Of a DNA stretch of 11,865 bases, positions 4,667 to 11,865 are shown in pieces. The stretch covers positions 1-11,865 of the forward strand of contig CAMTJK010000088.1 in NCBI GenBank assembly GCA_947072805.1. The letters run 5' to 3'. The position numbers and the translations under genes were made by a program. Source of the DNA: an uncultured Prevotella sp. Its GTDB lineage: Bacteria; Bacteroidota; Bacteroidia; Bacteroidales; Bacteroidaceae. How positions within the stretch are numbered: position 1 is the first letter of the stretch; the number at the start of each line of letters is the position of its first letter. Under the pieces are notes generated by a model. The model saw nothing but the letters and a program-made list of their open reading frames with translations. It was not told the origin of the DNA and did no database searches.

Positions 4667-7495
4667 TTATTGATAAAGTTTGGACTTTAGAAACATTCCC
4701 GTGTAACTTTCTTTTATATGGCAGATGTCTTCGGGTGTGCCCATTGCCACTATGTTTCCGCCCTTATCTCCACCGTCCGGTCCCATGTCTATTACATGGT
4801 CGGCGCATTTTATCACCTCTAGGTTGTGTTCTATAACAACAATAGAGTGACCGCGCTCAATGAGAGAGTTAAATGTATCAAGCAGTCGTTTGATATCGTG
4901 AAAGTGAAGGCCTGTTGTCGGTTCGTCAAAGATGAATAGAGTAGGCTCCTGTTTTTCCTGTCCTATGAAGTATGCAAGTTTTACTCTCTGATTTTCACCT
5001 CCTGATAGTGACGAAGAGTTCTGTCCTAGCTTTATATATCCCAGGCCTACGTTCTCGAGTGGTTTCAGGCGTTTCACAATGGTTGCCTGATTGTAGGTTT
5101 GAAAGAAGTCGATAGCCTCGCTTACAGTCATGTTGAGTATGTCGTCGATATTCTTTCCTTCAAATCTTACTTCCAGTATGTCTTTCTTGAAGCGGTGTCC
5201 GTGACAACTGTCGCACTCCAGAATGAGGTCTGCCATGAATTGCATCTCGACGGTTATCACTCCGGCTCCCTTACATTCATCGCACCTTCCGCCGTCCGCG
5301 TTGAAGGAGAAATACTGCGATGAGAATCCCATCTGTTGAGCCAGCGGTTGCTGGGCGAAGAGCTCCCGAATGGCATCGTAAGCCTTTACGTATGTGGCAG
5401 GATTTGATCTCGTACTTTTTCCGATAGGATTTTGATCTACAAATTCAATGTGTTTTATGGCGTTTATGTCGCCTGTTATGGAAATATGTTCACCTGGCGT
5501 GTCGCATACATCGCCCATAAGTCGTTTCAACGCCGGGTATAAGATACCTTTTACAAGACTTGACTTTCCGGAGCCGCTGACGCCTGTAACAACAGTAAGA
5601 ACATTTAGAGGTATAATGGCATCTATACCTCTTAGGTTGTTCATTCTTGCGCCGTTAATGTTTATTCTCATATTCCACTTCCTGCGACTCTTGGGTACAT
5701 CTATAGTCTCACATCTTGTGAGATATCTTATGGTATGGCTTTGGGGATACTTTTCGGTGGCTTTAGCGTCGATGGCTGCCACATTTCCTTCGTATACGAT
5801 TTCACCGCCAAGTCTACCGGCGTCGGGTCCAATATCTATGAGATAATCGGCTTCACGCATGATTTCTTCGTCATGTTCGACTACAACAACGGTATTGCCA
5901 AGTGATTGTAATTCCTTGAGCACATGTATGAGCCGTGAGGTATCTTTGCTATGTAATCCAATGCTTGGTTCATCGAGAATATATAATGAACCGACAAGGT
6001 TACTTCCGAGTGAAGTGGTAAGGTTGATGCGTTGGCTTTCACCACCGCTGAGAGTGTTTGACATGCGGTTGAGTGTGAGATACTCCAAACCAACGTCTAT
6101 CAGGAATTGCAATCGGTTATTTATTTCTGTAAGGAGCCGTTTTGCTATTTTTGTTTCATGCTCGTTTAGTGTAAGAGTGTCGAACCATTCCTTGAGTCTT
6201 CCCACCGGCATCTCCACAAGATTTGAAATGCTTCGCCCGTTGATTTTTACATAGTTAGATTCTTTTTTTAATCGTGTTCCGTGACATGTTGGGCAGGATG
6301 TCTTTCCCCTGTAACGTGCCATCATAACACGGTATTGTATCTTATATTGATTTTCTTTTACCATTTGGAAAAAGGAGTCTATGCATACCTTCTCACGCAG
6401 TGCCTTGTGCTTTTCGCTTGGTAGTCCGTGCCATAGATAATCTTTTTGTTTTTGGGTGAGATTGTAGTAAGGCTCGAAAATAGGGAAATTGTCTTTTGCT
6501 GCTTTTCGGCAGAACTCATTTTTCCATTCGCTCATTTTTTCTCCATGCCAGCATACCACGCAGCCGTCGTAAACGCTCAAGGTTGTATTTGGGATGACCA
6601 ACTTCTCATCAATGCCCATGATTTTACCAAAGCCTTGGCATTCTGGACATGCTCCGACCGGAGAATTGAATGAAAACATATTCTCGTTAGGTTCTTCGAA
6701 TGTGATGCCATCAGCTTCATATCGTGTGGAGAAATCATAGCTTATCATTGAGGGCAGAAACATTATGCGGCAGGAACCGTTTCCTTCATAGAATGCTGTT
6801 TCTGAAGAATCTACCAGTCGTGAAATGGCATCCTTGTCATCATTATCAACGGACATGCGGTCAATGACAAGAAATATATTATCGGCTTCGGATTCCAAAT
6901 TGTCATTTTCGGAAACAAGATCATTGATGAGAACAAATTCTCCTTTGTGGAAAATACGAGAGTAGCCTTGCTGTATATACATATTCAACTGTTGGATGAT
7001 TGTGCGCCCCTCTATTATGTGTATGGGCGTCATAATCACAAACTTCGTACCTTTGGAGTAGCTCTCCACACAATTAATAATGTCTTCTATTGTGTGTTTT
7101 TTTACTTCCTGTCCGCTGATGGGCGAATATGTGTGCCCAATGCGTGCGAATAGCAGACGGAGATATTCGTATATTTCAGTTGTTGTACCTACTGTAGAGC
7201 GTGGATTTCTGCTTATAACCTTTTGCTCGATGGCAATAGCGGGTGGAATGCCTTTTATGAAGTCGCATTCCGGTTTGTTTTTTCTTCCTAAAAACTGACG
7301 GGCATAAGAGGAGAGGCTTTCGACATAGCGACGCTGACCTTCCGCATAAAGAGTATCAAAAGCCAAAGAGGACTTTCCAGATCCACTTACACCGGTGATA
7401 GCAACAAACTTGTCTCTCGGGATCTTGATGTCAATGTTTTTTAAGTTGTTTTCTCTTGCTCCTTTTATTTCAATGTAATCGTTTAAATCGTTCAT
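4667..7495 (-). CDS. uvrA: Excinuclease ABC subunit A (UvrA)
   Basis: The 942-residue damage-sensing ATPase of nucleotide excision repair; it loads UvrB on damaged DNA. Two ABC ATPase modules are complete: Walker A GVSGSGKSS at 35-43 and 638-646, signature LSGGE at 482-486 and 830-834, and Walker B regions ILDEPS (about 506-511) and IFDEPT (about 855-860). Zinc-binding cysteine pairs are seen at C283/C286 with C401/C404 and at C738/C741 with C761/C764. YAEGQRRYVESLSSYARQF and NPRSTVGTTTEIYEYLR are typical UvrA segments. The ATG at 7495 is preferred: the longer frame to a TTG at 7519 would start inside the promoter -7 box. Bacteroidota often carry two full-length UvrA paralogues, and I cannot tell which this is. 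The gene is monocistronic or reads into the tRNAs. Confidence 0.97.
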   Translation of the reverse strand: MNDLNDYIEIKGARENNLKNIDIKIPRDKFVAITGVSGSGKSSLAFDTLYAEGQRRYVESLSSYARQFLGRKNKPECDFIKGIPPAIAIEQKVISRNPRSTVGTTTEIYEYLRLLFARIGHTYSPISGQEVKKHTIEDIINCVESYSKGTKFVIMTPIHIIEGRTIIQQLNMYIQQGYSRIFHKGEFVLINDLVSENDNLESEADNIFLVIDRMSVDNDDKDAISRLVDSSETAFYEGNGSCRIMFLPSMISYDFSTRYEADGITFEEPNENMFSFNSPVGACPECQGFGKIMGIDEKLVIPNTTLSVYDGCVVCWHGEKMSEWKNEFCRKAAKDNFPIFEPYYNLTQKQKDYLWHGLPSEKHKALREKVCIDSFFQMVKENQYKIQYRVMMARYRGKTSCPTCHGTRLKKESNYVKINGRSISNLVEMPVGRLKEWFDTLTLNEHETKIAKRLLTEINNRLQFLIDVGLEYLTLNRMSNTLSGGESQRINLTTSLGSNLVGSLYILDEPSIGLHSKDTSRLIHVLKELQSLGNTVVVVEHDEEIMREADYLIDIGPDAGRLGGEIVYEGNVAAIDAKATEKYPQSHTIRYLTRCETIDVPKSRRKWNMRININGARMNNLRGIDAIIPLNVLTVVTGVSGSGKSSLVKGILYPALKRLMGDVCDTPGEHISITGDINAIKHIEFVDQNPIGKSTRSNPATYVKAYDAIRELFAQQPLAQQMGFSSQYFSFNADGGRCDECKGAGVITVEMQFMADLILECDSCHGHRFKKDILEVRFEGKNIDDILNMTVSEAIDFFQTYNQATIVKRLKPLENVGLGYIKLGQNSSSLSGGENQRVKLAYFIGQEKQEPTLFIFDEPTTGLHFHDIKRLLDTFNSLIERGHSIVVIEHNLEVIKCADHVIDMGPDGGDKGGNIVAMGTPEDICHIKESYTGMFLKSKLYQ

Positions 7496-7516
7496 TTCGC
7501 TGGCTTTAAATTCAGA

Positions 7517-7548
7517 CAAAGATAATGTAAATACTCAAACTGACAAAA
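7517..7548 (-). promoter_or_regulatory. Promoter for uvrA
   Basis: TTTTG (7548-7544), a 19-nt spacer and TATCTTTG (7524-7517) on the minus strand match the Bacteroidota consensus. Transcription would begin near 7510, leaving a leader of only about 15 nt before the ATG at 7495. This settles the start codon against the upstream TTG. No LexA-like palindrome is obvious. Confidence 0.75.
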
Positions 7549-7621
7549 TTATGAATACGGCGAAGTGGTATGAGCAGGACTGTAATTGTAGTTTTTAATA
7601 CTCTTGGTTGCGGTTTCTGAT

Positions 7622-8365
7622 TCATTTTGACTCATCAACACCATATCCAAATAATGCGAAGTCACCTTTCAAAGGGTCATCGGGAAAAATCTCAAGCATT
7701 CGTTGTGTCAGCTTGATGGCTGCAGACATTGATGCCGTTTTACTGGAGAGCAGTCCCAGTTTGCATGATTCTTGTATAACATGTGTATCCAATGGCATGA
7801 TAAGAGTACGTTTGTCGATATGTTTTTTCCACAATCCAAGGTCTACGGGAGAATTGTCTCGTACCATCCATCGTAGAAACATGCATACGCGTTTACAAGC
7901 AGATGATGTGTTTTTGGGTATCACCCCTTCTATACCCTTGTCGGCAAAGTAATTACAAATGGCTTTGACAGCTGCAAATCCGGTATCAGCATGCTGACTG
8001 ATGAACGATTCCAAGGAGCCGTAACGGTTAATCAATTCTTGCAGTGCTTCTAAAAGAATGCGAATGGTGTGAAATGTGTATAATCGGTAAAAGCACTTCT
8101 CGTCATCATCGGGTATGTCTTTCCTGAAATTTCCGTTTGCAATCCACTCAAAGGTGTTATTTCCAGAACAGTCGAGGATTAGCTGTATTTTCGGAAAAAA
8201 CTGTTTCCTGCTGCCGTAACTTAGACATGAGGCTATGAATGCAAGGGTTTCTTGGTTGGCTTTGCCTTCCACTTTATGCATAAACAGGCTTGGATCAGAT
8301 TGTAGGAAAGCTGCTGTCTCATATTTGTTTGCATATGAGATAAGTCGGTTATTAATGTCGTTCAT
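7622..8365 (-). CDS. TIGR02757 (DUF2400) family protein
   Basis: A 247-residue cytosolic protein matching the TIGR02757 family in length and segments: an N-terminal helical region with F-I-A-S-C-L-S-Y-G-S-R-K-Q-F (about 48-62), a central FHTIRILLEAL segment, KRVCMFLRWMVR-DNSPVDLGLW (about 162-184), PLDTHV near 194-199, and a C-terminal FALFGYGVDES. The family is common in Bacteroidota and some other phyla and has no proven function. The helix-rich pattern with R-x-x-MFLRWMVR and PLDTHV is reminiscent of helix-hairpin-helix DNA glycosylase folds, so a nucleic-acid role is possible but inferred. The ATG at 8365 is preferred to the TTG four codons earlier. It lies 97 nt upstream of the uvrA promoter; proximity to uvrA may be coincidental. 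Confidence 0.88.
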   Translation of the reverse strand: MNDINNRLISYANKYETAAFLQSDPSLFMHKVEGKANQETLAFIASCLSYGSRKQFFPKIQLILDCSGNNTFEWIANGNFRKDIPDDDEKCFYRLYTFHTIRILLEALQELINRYGSLESFISQHADTGFAAVKAICNYFADKGIEGVIPKNTSSACKRVCMFLRWMVRDNSPVDLGLWKKHIDKRTLIMPLDTHVIQESCKLGLLSSKTASMSAAIKLTQRMLEIFPDDPLKGDFALFGYGVDESK

Positions 8366-8379
8366 GTTATAAGCCAAAA

Positions 8380-8450
8380 TAAAACCACGAATGACCTAAT
8401 GATAAGCACGACCCTTTAATCGTGATTATCCATGCCATCCGTGGTGTTTA
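8380..8450. repeat. Nested palindromic intergenic element
   Basis: Outer arms TAAAACCACGAATG (8380-8393) and CATCCGTGGTGTTTA (8436-8450) are complementary with one mismatch and one indel. Inside them ATAAGCACGA (8402-8411) and TCGTGATTAT (8420-8429) pair at 9 of 10 positions around an 8-nt loop. The element fills most of the 104-nt gap between the uxaB stop and the TIGR02757 start. It could end or stabilise the uxaB message, but no T-run follows on the minus strand, so it is not a standard terminator. Recurrent CACGAAT/ATTCGTG blocks suggest a dispersed intergenic repeat family. Confidence 0.5.
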
Positions 8451-8469
8451 TTACAATAGAAAAAGTATT

Positions 8470-9909
8470 TTACAAGATAGTCTTCACAGCTTCAAGCATA
8501 CCTTTTTCCTGAATCAAATCAAGATATTCTTTTACCAGGGCATTCAAGCCGCTGATTGCATTGAGGTCTTCGCTCCAAATGGATGTAGCACCGAGAACTC
8601 CGTCAGCAACCTTTTGTGTATCACCGGTAGCCCACAAATCTTTGAGCAGATCCATGATTTCTTGTGCATCGTTGGGAACAATCTCTGTACCGTCTTCTCT
8701 TTTCCCACCTTTGTAATAGGTAATGATGGCTGCAAGACCGAAGACGAGTCCTTTGGGAAGGTTGCCTTTGCGCTCCAGATAAGTCTTGACTCCAGGCAGA
8801 TCGCGAGCACAGAACTTTGGGAATGAATTAAGCATGATGCTTGTTACCTGATGATCTACATAAGGATTGTCGAAGCGTTCCAATACATCAGATGCGAATT
8901 TCTCCAGTTCGTCCATCGGAAGATCGAGTGTCTGCATTAATTCCTCGAACTGTACCTTGTGTATGTACTTGCTGATAACTTCGTGATTACATGCATCACG
9001 GACAATATTGACACCACTAAGGAAAGCAACCGGTGAAAGAACTGTGTGCGGACCGTTAAGCAGAGTAACCTTGCGCTTGTGATAGGGCTCTTCCGAAGGA
9101 ACGAAAAGAACATGCAGGCCGGCTTTGTCTGCGGGGAATTCCTTGGCAATCTCTTTGGGGGCTTCTATCACCCAGAGGTGGAATGTTTCCGCTTGAACTA
9201 CAAGGTTGTCTCTGTAGCTGATCTTTTCCTGTATCTGTGCAATTTCTTTGCGCGGGAATCCCGGGACAATTCGGTCTACGAGAGTTGCATAAACGCCACA
9301 ACTATTGTCAAACCACTCTTTGAATTCTTTGGGTAGTTTCCATAATTCGATGTACTTGTTGATACAATCTTTCAGTACATGACCATTAAGGAATATCAAT
9401 TCGCAAGGGAAGATAATGAGACCCTTGGAAGGATCGCCATTAAAGGTCTGCCAGCGGCGATAGAGCAACTGTACCAATTTACCGGGATATGAGGACGCAG
9501 GAGCGTCTTCAAGCTTACAGCTCGGATCGTAAGCAATACCTGCTTCTGTTGTATTGGATATTACGAAACGTATTTCTGGCTGGTCTGCCAAAGCCATGAA
9601 TGCTTGGTTCTGTGTATAAGGATTCAGAGCTCTACTGATAACATCTATACGCTGAAGAGTATTTACAGGCTGTCCGTTTTCACGTCCTTGCAGGTTTACG
9701 TGATAAAGGCAGTCTTGTCCGTTCAGCCATTCAACCATTCCACGCTCAATGGGTTGTACTACAACAACAGATCCATTAAAGTCGGTTTTCTGATCCATAT
9801 TCCAAATAATCCAATCCACAAAAGCGCGAAGGAAATTACCTTCACCGAATTGAATAACTTTTTCAGGCATTACGCTCTTTGGCGCAAAGTTTTTGTTTAA
9901 TGGTTTCAT
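8470..9909 (-). CDS. uxaB: Tagaturonate reductase (altronate oxidoreductase)
   Basis: A 479-residue member of the mannitol dehydrogenase superfamily. UxaB interconverts D-tagaturonate and D-altronate with NAD(H) in galacturonate catabolism, a pathway that feeds on pectin sugars. Visible features: N-terminal Rossmann segment VIQFGEGNFLRAF (18-30), ISNTTEAGIAYD (about 117-128), YATLVDRIVPGFP (207-219) and the catalytic-region motif K280-VTLLN285-GPH288 with the K-x4-N-x2-H spacing typical of the superfamily. The ATG at 9909 (MKPLNKNF) is chosen because the longer frame begins at a TTG inside the promoter. No uxaA, uxaC, kdgK or transporter gene is nearby, so it is a stand-alone pathway gene here. 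Fructuronate reductase (UxuB) is a paralogue, but the sequence resembles UxaB more. Confidence 0.92.
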   Translation of the reverse strand: MKPLNKNFAPKSVMPEKVIQFGEGNFLRAFVDWIIWNMDQKTDFNGSVVVVQPIERGMVEWLNGQDCLYHVNLQGRENGQPVNTLQRIDVISRALNPYTQNQAFMALADQPEIRFVISNTTEAGIAYDPSCKLEDAPASSYPGKLVQLLYRRWQTFNGDPSKGLIIFPCELIFLNGHVLKDCINKYIELWKLPKEFKEWFDNSCGVYATLVDRIVPGFPRKEIAQIQEKISYRDNLVVQAETFHLWVIEAPKEIAKEFPADKAGLHVLFVPSEEPYHKRKVTLLNGPHTVLSPVAFLSGVNIVRDACNHEVISKYIHKVQFEELMQTLDLPMDELEKFASDVLERFDNPYVDHQVTSIMLNSFPKFCARDLPGVKTYLERKGNLPKGLVFGLAAIITYYKGGKREDGTEIVPNDAQEIMDLLKDLWATGDTQKVADGVLGATSIWSEDLNAISGLNALVKEYLDLIQEKGMLEAVKTIL

Positions 9910-9957
9910 AATAAAATATATTGTTTTAAGATTTGTTTTCGTTATAATTCGTATGCG

Positions 9958-9988
9958 CAAAGTTAATGTATTTTTTATTAACGGCAAA
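9958..9988 (-). promoter_or_regulatory. Promoter for uxaB
   Basis: TTTG (9988-9985), a 19-nt spacer and TAACTTTG (9965-9958) on the minus strand fit the Bacteroidota consensus exactly. The predicted transcript would have a leader of about 40 nt. Confidence 0.8.
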
Positions 9989-10004
9989 AAAATACATGTA
10001 TTTT
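9989..10004. promoter_or_regulatory. 16-bp perfect palindrome next to the uxaB -33 box (candidate operator)
   Basis: AAAATACATGTATTTT is a perfect 16-bp palindrome that touches the upstream edge of the uxaB -33 element. A third half-site, TGTATTTT, lies at 9967-9974 inside the promoter spacer, in the orientation that makes an inverted repeat with the left arm of the palindrome. Position and symmetry suggest a binding site for a dimeric regulator of hexuronate use; which protein binds is unknown. Confidence 0.5.
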
Positions 10005-10470
10005 ATCTATCAAAGTTCAATCGTGTACTGAATAATTTTAATAAAATGAAGGACATTGTATTTATTAAGGTAGGAAATATTCATATTATTAATTGAACAT
10101 AAAAAGCCATCTCTGTGCTCAGTTGCAACATAACGTCGTTTACCACAACCTCATCTTCAACAAGGGTTTTTCATCACTTTGCAGAATGCCTTGACAAATA
10201 CCGACACAGGCATCAAATTTTGTAACTTTTTCATACTTGTTTGTCTTTTATCGGAGTGCAAACAAACAAGTATTCATGCTAATTGCCAAAGTTGGTTTGT
10301 AGATGCCCCACATAGGTTTGTAAATGCCGCATTTCATTTCACAAGAGCAATACGACTTGGCGCAACAAGTACTAAGGCAAAAATTACCGTGCCCTCTTGT
10401 CTTTATGTCTATTTTTTAGACGCTATGACTTGTATTTATTAAGGGTGTCGGGAAGAAAAATTGGACGAAT
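10005..10470. repeat. Gene-free, repeat-rich intergenic block
   Basis: No convincing gene is present; an 87-residue plus-strand frame (10179-10442) has no recognisable family or promoter and an atypical Cys/Phe-rich composition. The block holds a 12-bp perfect inverted repeat, ATACTTGTTTGT (10233-10244) and ACAAACAAGTAT (10262-10273), around a 17-nt loop without a T-run. It also holds a direct repeat, GGTTTGTAGATGCC (10294-10307) and GGTTTGTAAATGCC (10315-10328), with a 21-nt period. Together they look like part of a dispersed non-coding repeat of this lineage. Confidence 0.45.
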
Positions 10471-10515
10471 AAAAAAGAAACGGCATTTATGCTTGTATTG
10501 CACAAATACCGTTTC
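10471..10515 (-). terminator. Rho-independent terminator of the lipoprotein gene
   Basis: On the minus strand GAAACGGTATTT (10515-10504) pairs with AAATGCCGTTTC (10488-10477) at 11 of 12 positions around a 15-nt loop, followed at once by six T (10476-10471). It begins about 20 nt after the stop codon of the lipoprotein gene. Confidence 0.85.
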
Positions 10516-10534
10516 CTAAGGAAAGTCCGTATTT

Positions 10535-11071
10535 TTATTTCTTCTGGAATGTGGCAGTAAAAGGACCAAATTCTTCTGTCATAGTTTTTCTATCAGCATT
10601 CCAATTCTGATATGTATAAGAGAAAGTCATAACATCCCCTTCAATTACAATAGTGCCTACCCAACGGTCAAGATCACTTTCCATTATGGTAAGAACGTTG
10701 TCATTGACAGTGTATGCTATATCGTTATCTTCTCCCGGATTAGGCAAATTTTTCATTTCTTCGAGAGTATATTCTTGACAGCCTTCTCGTCGCCAACCAT
10801 CTTTCCAGTTGATATAACAATTTTTACCTGTTACTTCGGGTACATCCTCTTCCTCTACGTAGTCATTGCTGAAAAACTTGATATGGTCTCCGTCTATAAA
10901 CTTATATTCGTTTTCATTGCCTGTTTGCGATACGCATTGCCATACGCCTATCACATCATTGACACTGTAAGACGAACCTTTTTCTTCTTCGTCATCGTCA
11001 CTGCAAGAAGCAAGGTTTACACTCAAAACTACGGCTAATAAAGCCACACCGATAAATCTTAATGTTTTCAT
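10535..11071 (-). CDS. Surface lipoprotein, probably lipocalin-like
   Basis: A 178-residue exported lipoprotein. From the ATG at 11071 the signal peptide reads MKTLRF, a hydrophobic core (about 6-18) and the lipobox LASC with lipidated C23. The mature protein begins C-SDDDEEE, an acidic stretch right after the cysteine that matches the lipoprotein export signal used by Bacteroidota to place lipoproteins on the outer surface. The rest (about 33-178) is beta-rich: VNDVIGVWQCVSQTGN, NDNVLTIMES, RWVGTIVIEGDVMTFSYTYQNW and a final FTATFQKK. This G-x-W start and alternating strands resemble small lipocalin-like domains found in many Bacteroidota lipoproteins; the ligand is unknown. The in-frame extension to 11128 would add residues before a clear signal peptide and is rejected. 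It is monocistronic, with a terminator close behind. Confidence 0.85.
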   Translation of the reverse strand: MKTLRFIGVALLAVVLSVNLASCSDDDEEEKGSSYSVNDVIGVWQCVSQTGNENEYKFIDGDHIKFFSNDYVEEEDVPEVTGKNCYINWKDGWRREGCQEYTLEEMKNLPNPGEDNDIAYTVNDNVLTIMESDLDRWVGTIVIEGDVMTFSYTYQNWNADRKTMTEEFGPFTATFQKK

Positions 11072-11221
11072 ATGTCTTATATGTTTTATGGTTAAAGTTG
11101 TTTCTTCTTCTGTTTTAATAAATGTCATTACTCAACATATCTAAAAATAAACAGTTATAATCATGTTCTGATAACCATTGGAAATGGTACGTATCTCTGT
11201 ATGTGTTTTTTTAATTCTGCG

Positions 11222-11229
11222 CAAATATA
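11222..11229 (-). promoter_or_regulatory. -7 box upstream of the lipoprotein gene
   Basis: TATATTTG on the minus strand (11229-11222) matches TAnnTTTG. The expected -33 position has no clear TTTG and instead carries a run of seven G (11255-11249). Two direct copies of TTAACGT, 10 bp apart, lie just upstream (11274-11258). The predicted leader is about 145 nt. The weak -33 and the phased repeats suggest a dependence on an activator. Confidence 0.45.
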
Positions 11230-11274
11230 CAAACAAAACATAAAATTACCCCCCCGAACGTTAAATGACGTTAA

Positions 11275-11865
11275 GCAATGTGTTGTTCCTGGCTATTTCC
11301 CTATTTGGAGAGAAGTTGTCCTTAACATGTTTATAATGTCAGAAAATATCAAAAACAGCATGACAGAGTGTGTCAGTAGCGTATTCTATCATAAAAGCGG
11401 TATACTTGAATATGAAGAAAAAGCGGAAACAAATGTCATCCGAGAAACGGCATATTACAAAAACAACTTCGATGAATCATGAATTTCGGCCATACTTTAT
11501 TACTTATTGTTGTCTGTCAAAGCTTTTTTACACAGCAGAAAAATCAGTAAGTATTCCATCAGAAGGAGACTGCCACCCACACTTACTCTGACCTTAGTTC
11601 AAAGACAGGTAAGAAGAGGAATTTTATCAAGGAGAATCTTCCGCCACATCCCACGAAATACAGCTGCGATTTGATACGTATAACATTTATTTACTTTTAT
11701 GAAAAATCTTTACTTTAACGTGTGTTAATCGGCACCCAAACCTCGATTTGAAACCTACGACGCGAAAATTGGCGATTTTCATCTCAAATAGGGAGCGCTG
11801 ATAGTCAGTAAGTTACGCGTTTTGCGATCTAATACCATTTCATCGGTTTGCCGTTACGTACGTGA
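11275..11865. other. Right-end intergenic region; no supported gene
   Basis: About 590 nt without a convincing gene on either strand. The overlapping plus-strand frames at 11201-11482 and 11370-11591 have no recognisable family, lack a promoter, and overlap the lipoprotein promoter or each other. The part from about 11690 contains a TTTACTTT direct repeat (11690-11697 and 11709-11716), the inverted repeat GAAAAT/ATTTTC around 5 nt (11764-11780) and the palindrome ACGTACGT near 11856. This end may be a dispersed intergenic repeat. Confidence 0.4.

Noticed and set aside
9910..9987. 26-residue extension of uxaB from a TTG
   Set aside because: It would start inside the promoter, and the family N-terminus begins at MKPLNKNF.
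9989..10004. Considered as a terminator for a plus-strand gene
   Set aside because: There is no gene on the plus strand here, the palindrome is too AT-rich and has no loop; an operator fits better.
10233..10273. Considered as a rho-independent terminator
   Set aside because: No T-run follows the stem on either strand and no gene ends next to it.
10179..10442. 87-residue plus-strand frame
   Set aside because: No recognisable domain or promoter, unusual composition, and it covers the inverted and direct repeats of the intergenic block.
11072..11128. N-terminal extension of the lipoprotein
   Set aside because: It would put 19 polar residues before a clear signal peptide and lipobox.
11201..11591. 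Two overlapping plus-strand frames (93 and 73 residues)
   Set aside because: No family recognised, they overlap each other and the lipoprotein promoter, and no Bacteroidota promoter precedes them. A real small protein cannot be fully excluded.

Overview
The window looks like chromosomal DNA of an anaerobic Bacteroidota, most likely Bacteroidales in the Prevotella/Bacteroides range. The evidence is the low-to-moderate GC with AT-rich spacers, the lack of clear Shine-Dalgarno sequences, repeated Bacteroidota-type promoters (TTTG, 18-20 nt, TAnnTTTG), a lipoprotein with an acidic Bacteroidota surface-export signal after its lipidated cysteine, and the protein sequences themselves. Every gene I can support lies on the minus strand, so the window reads right to left.

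Layout from right to left. 11230-11865 holds no convincing gene, but its right end looks like a dispersed intergenic repeat. 11071-10535 is a small surface lipoprotein, probably lipocalin-like, with its own -7 box and a hairpin/U-run terminator. 10470-10005 is gene-free and repeat-rich, with a 12-bp perfect inverted repeat and a 14-bp tandem direct repeat. 9909-8470 is a lone tagaturonate reductase gene (uxaB) with a strong promoter and a palindromic candidate operator. A nested palindrome (8380-8450) separates it from a TIGR02757 (DUF2400) family gene. 7495-4667 is a full-length uvrA with a very short leader. Then come tRNA-Thr(CGT), tRNA-Gly(CCC) and, with its own promoter, tRNA-Arg(TCT), closed by a strong hairpin.

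The left third (3693-1) looks like one long operon. It starts with mnmE (tRNA U34 modification GTPase) behind a structured leader. After it come a flavodoxin/2x[4Fe-4S] protein (EFR1 type), a DUF1294 membrane protein, a YgbA-type cysteine-rich protein (nitrous oxide-stimulated promoter family), a maltose/galactoside-type O-acetyltransferase, a short gene that appears frameshifted, and the first codons of a flavin-reductase-like (flavoredoxin) protein that runs off the left edge. The tight spacing (0 to about 40 nt) suggests co-transcription. The contents combine a housekeeping tRNA enzyme with electron transfer (flavodoxin, ferredoxin, flavin reductase) and a family linked to nitrosative stress, so a redox or NO-stress role is a reasonable but unproven inference.

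No dramatic new system (CRISPR, phage, defence island, BGC) is visible. The items most worth following up are the redox operon, the mnmE leader RNA, the frameshifted small gene, the uxaB operator and the repeat-like intergenic blocks.
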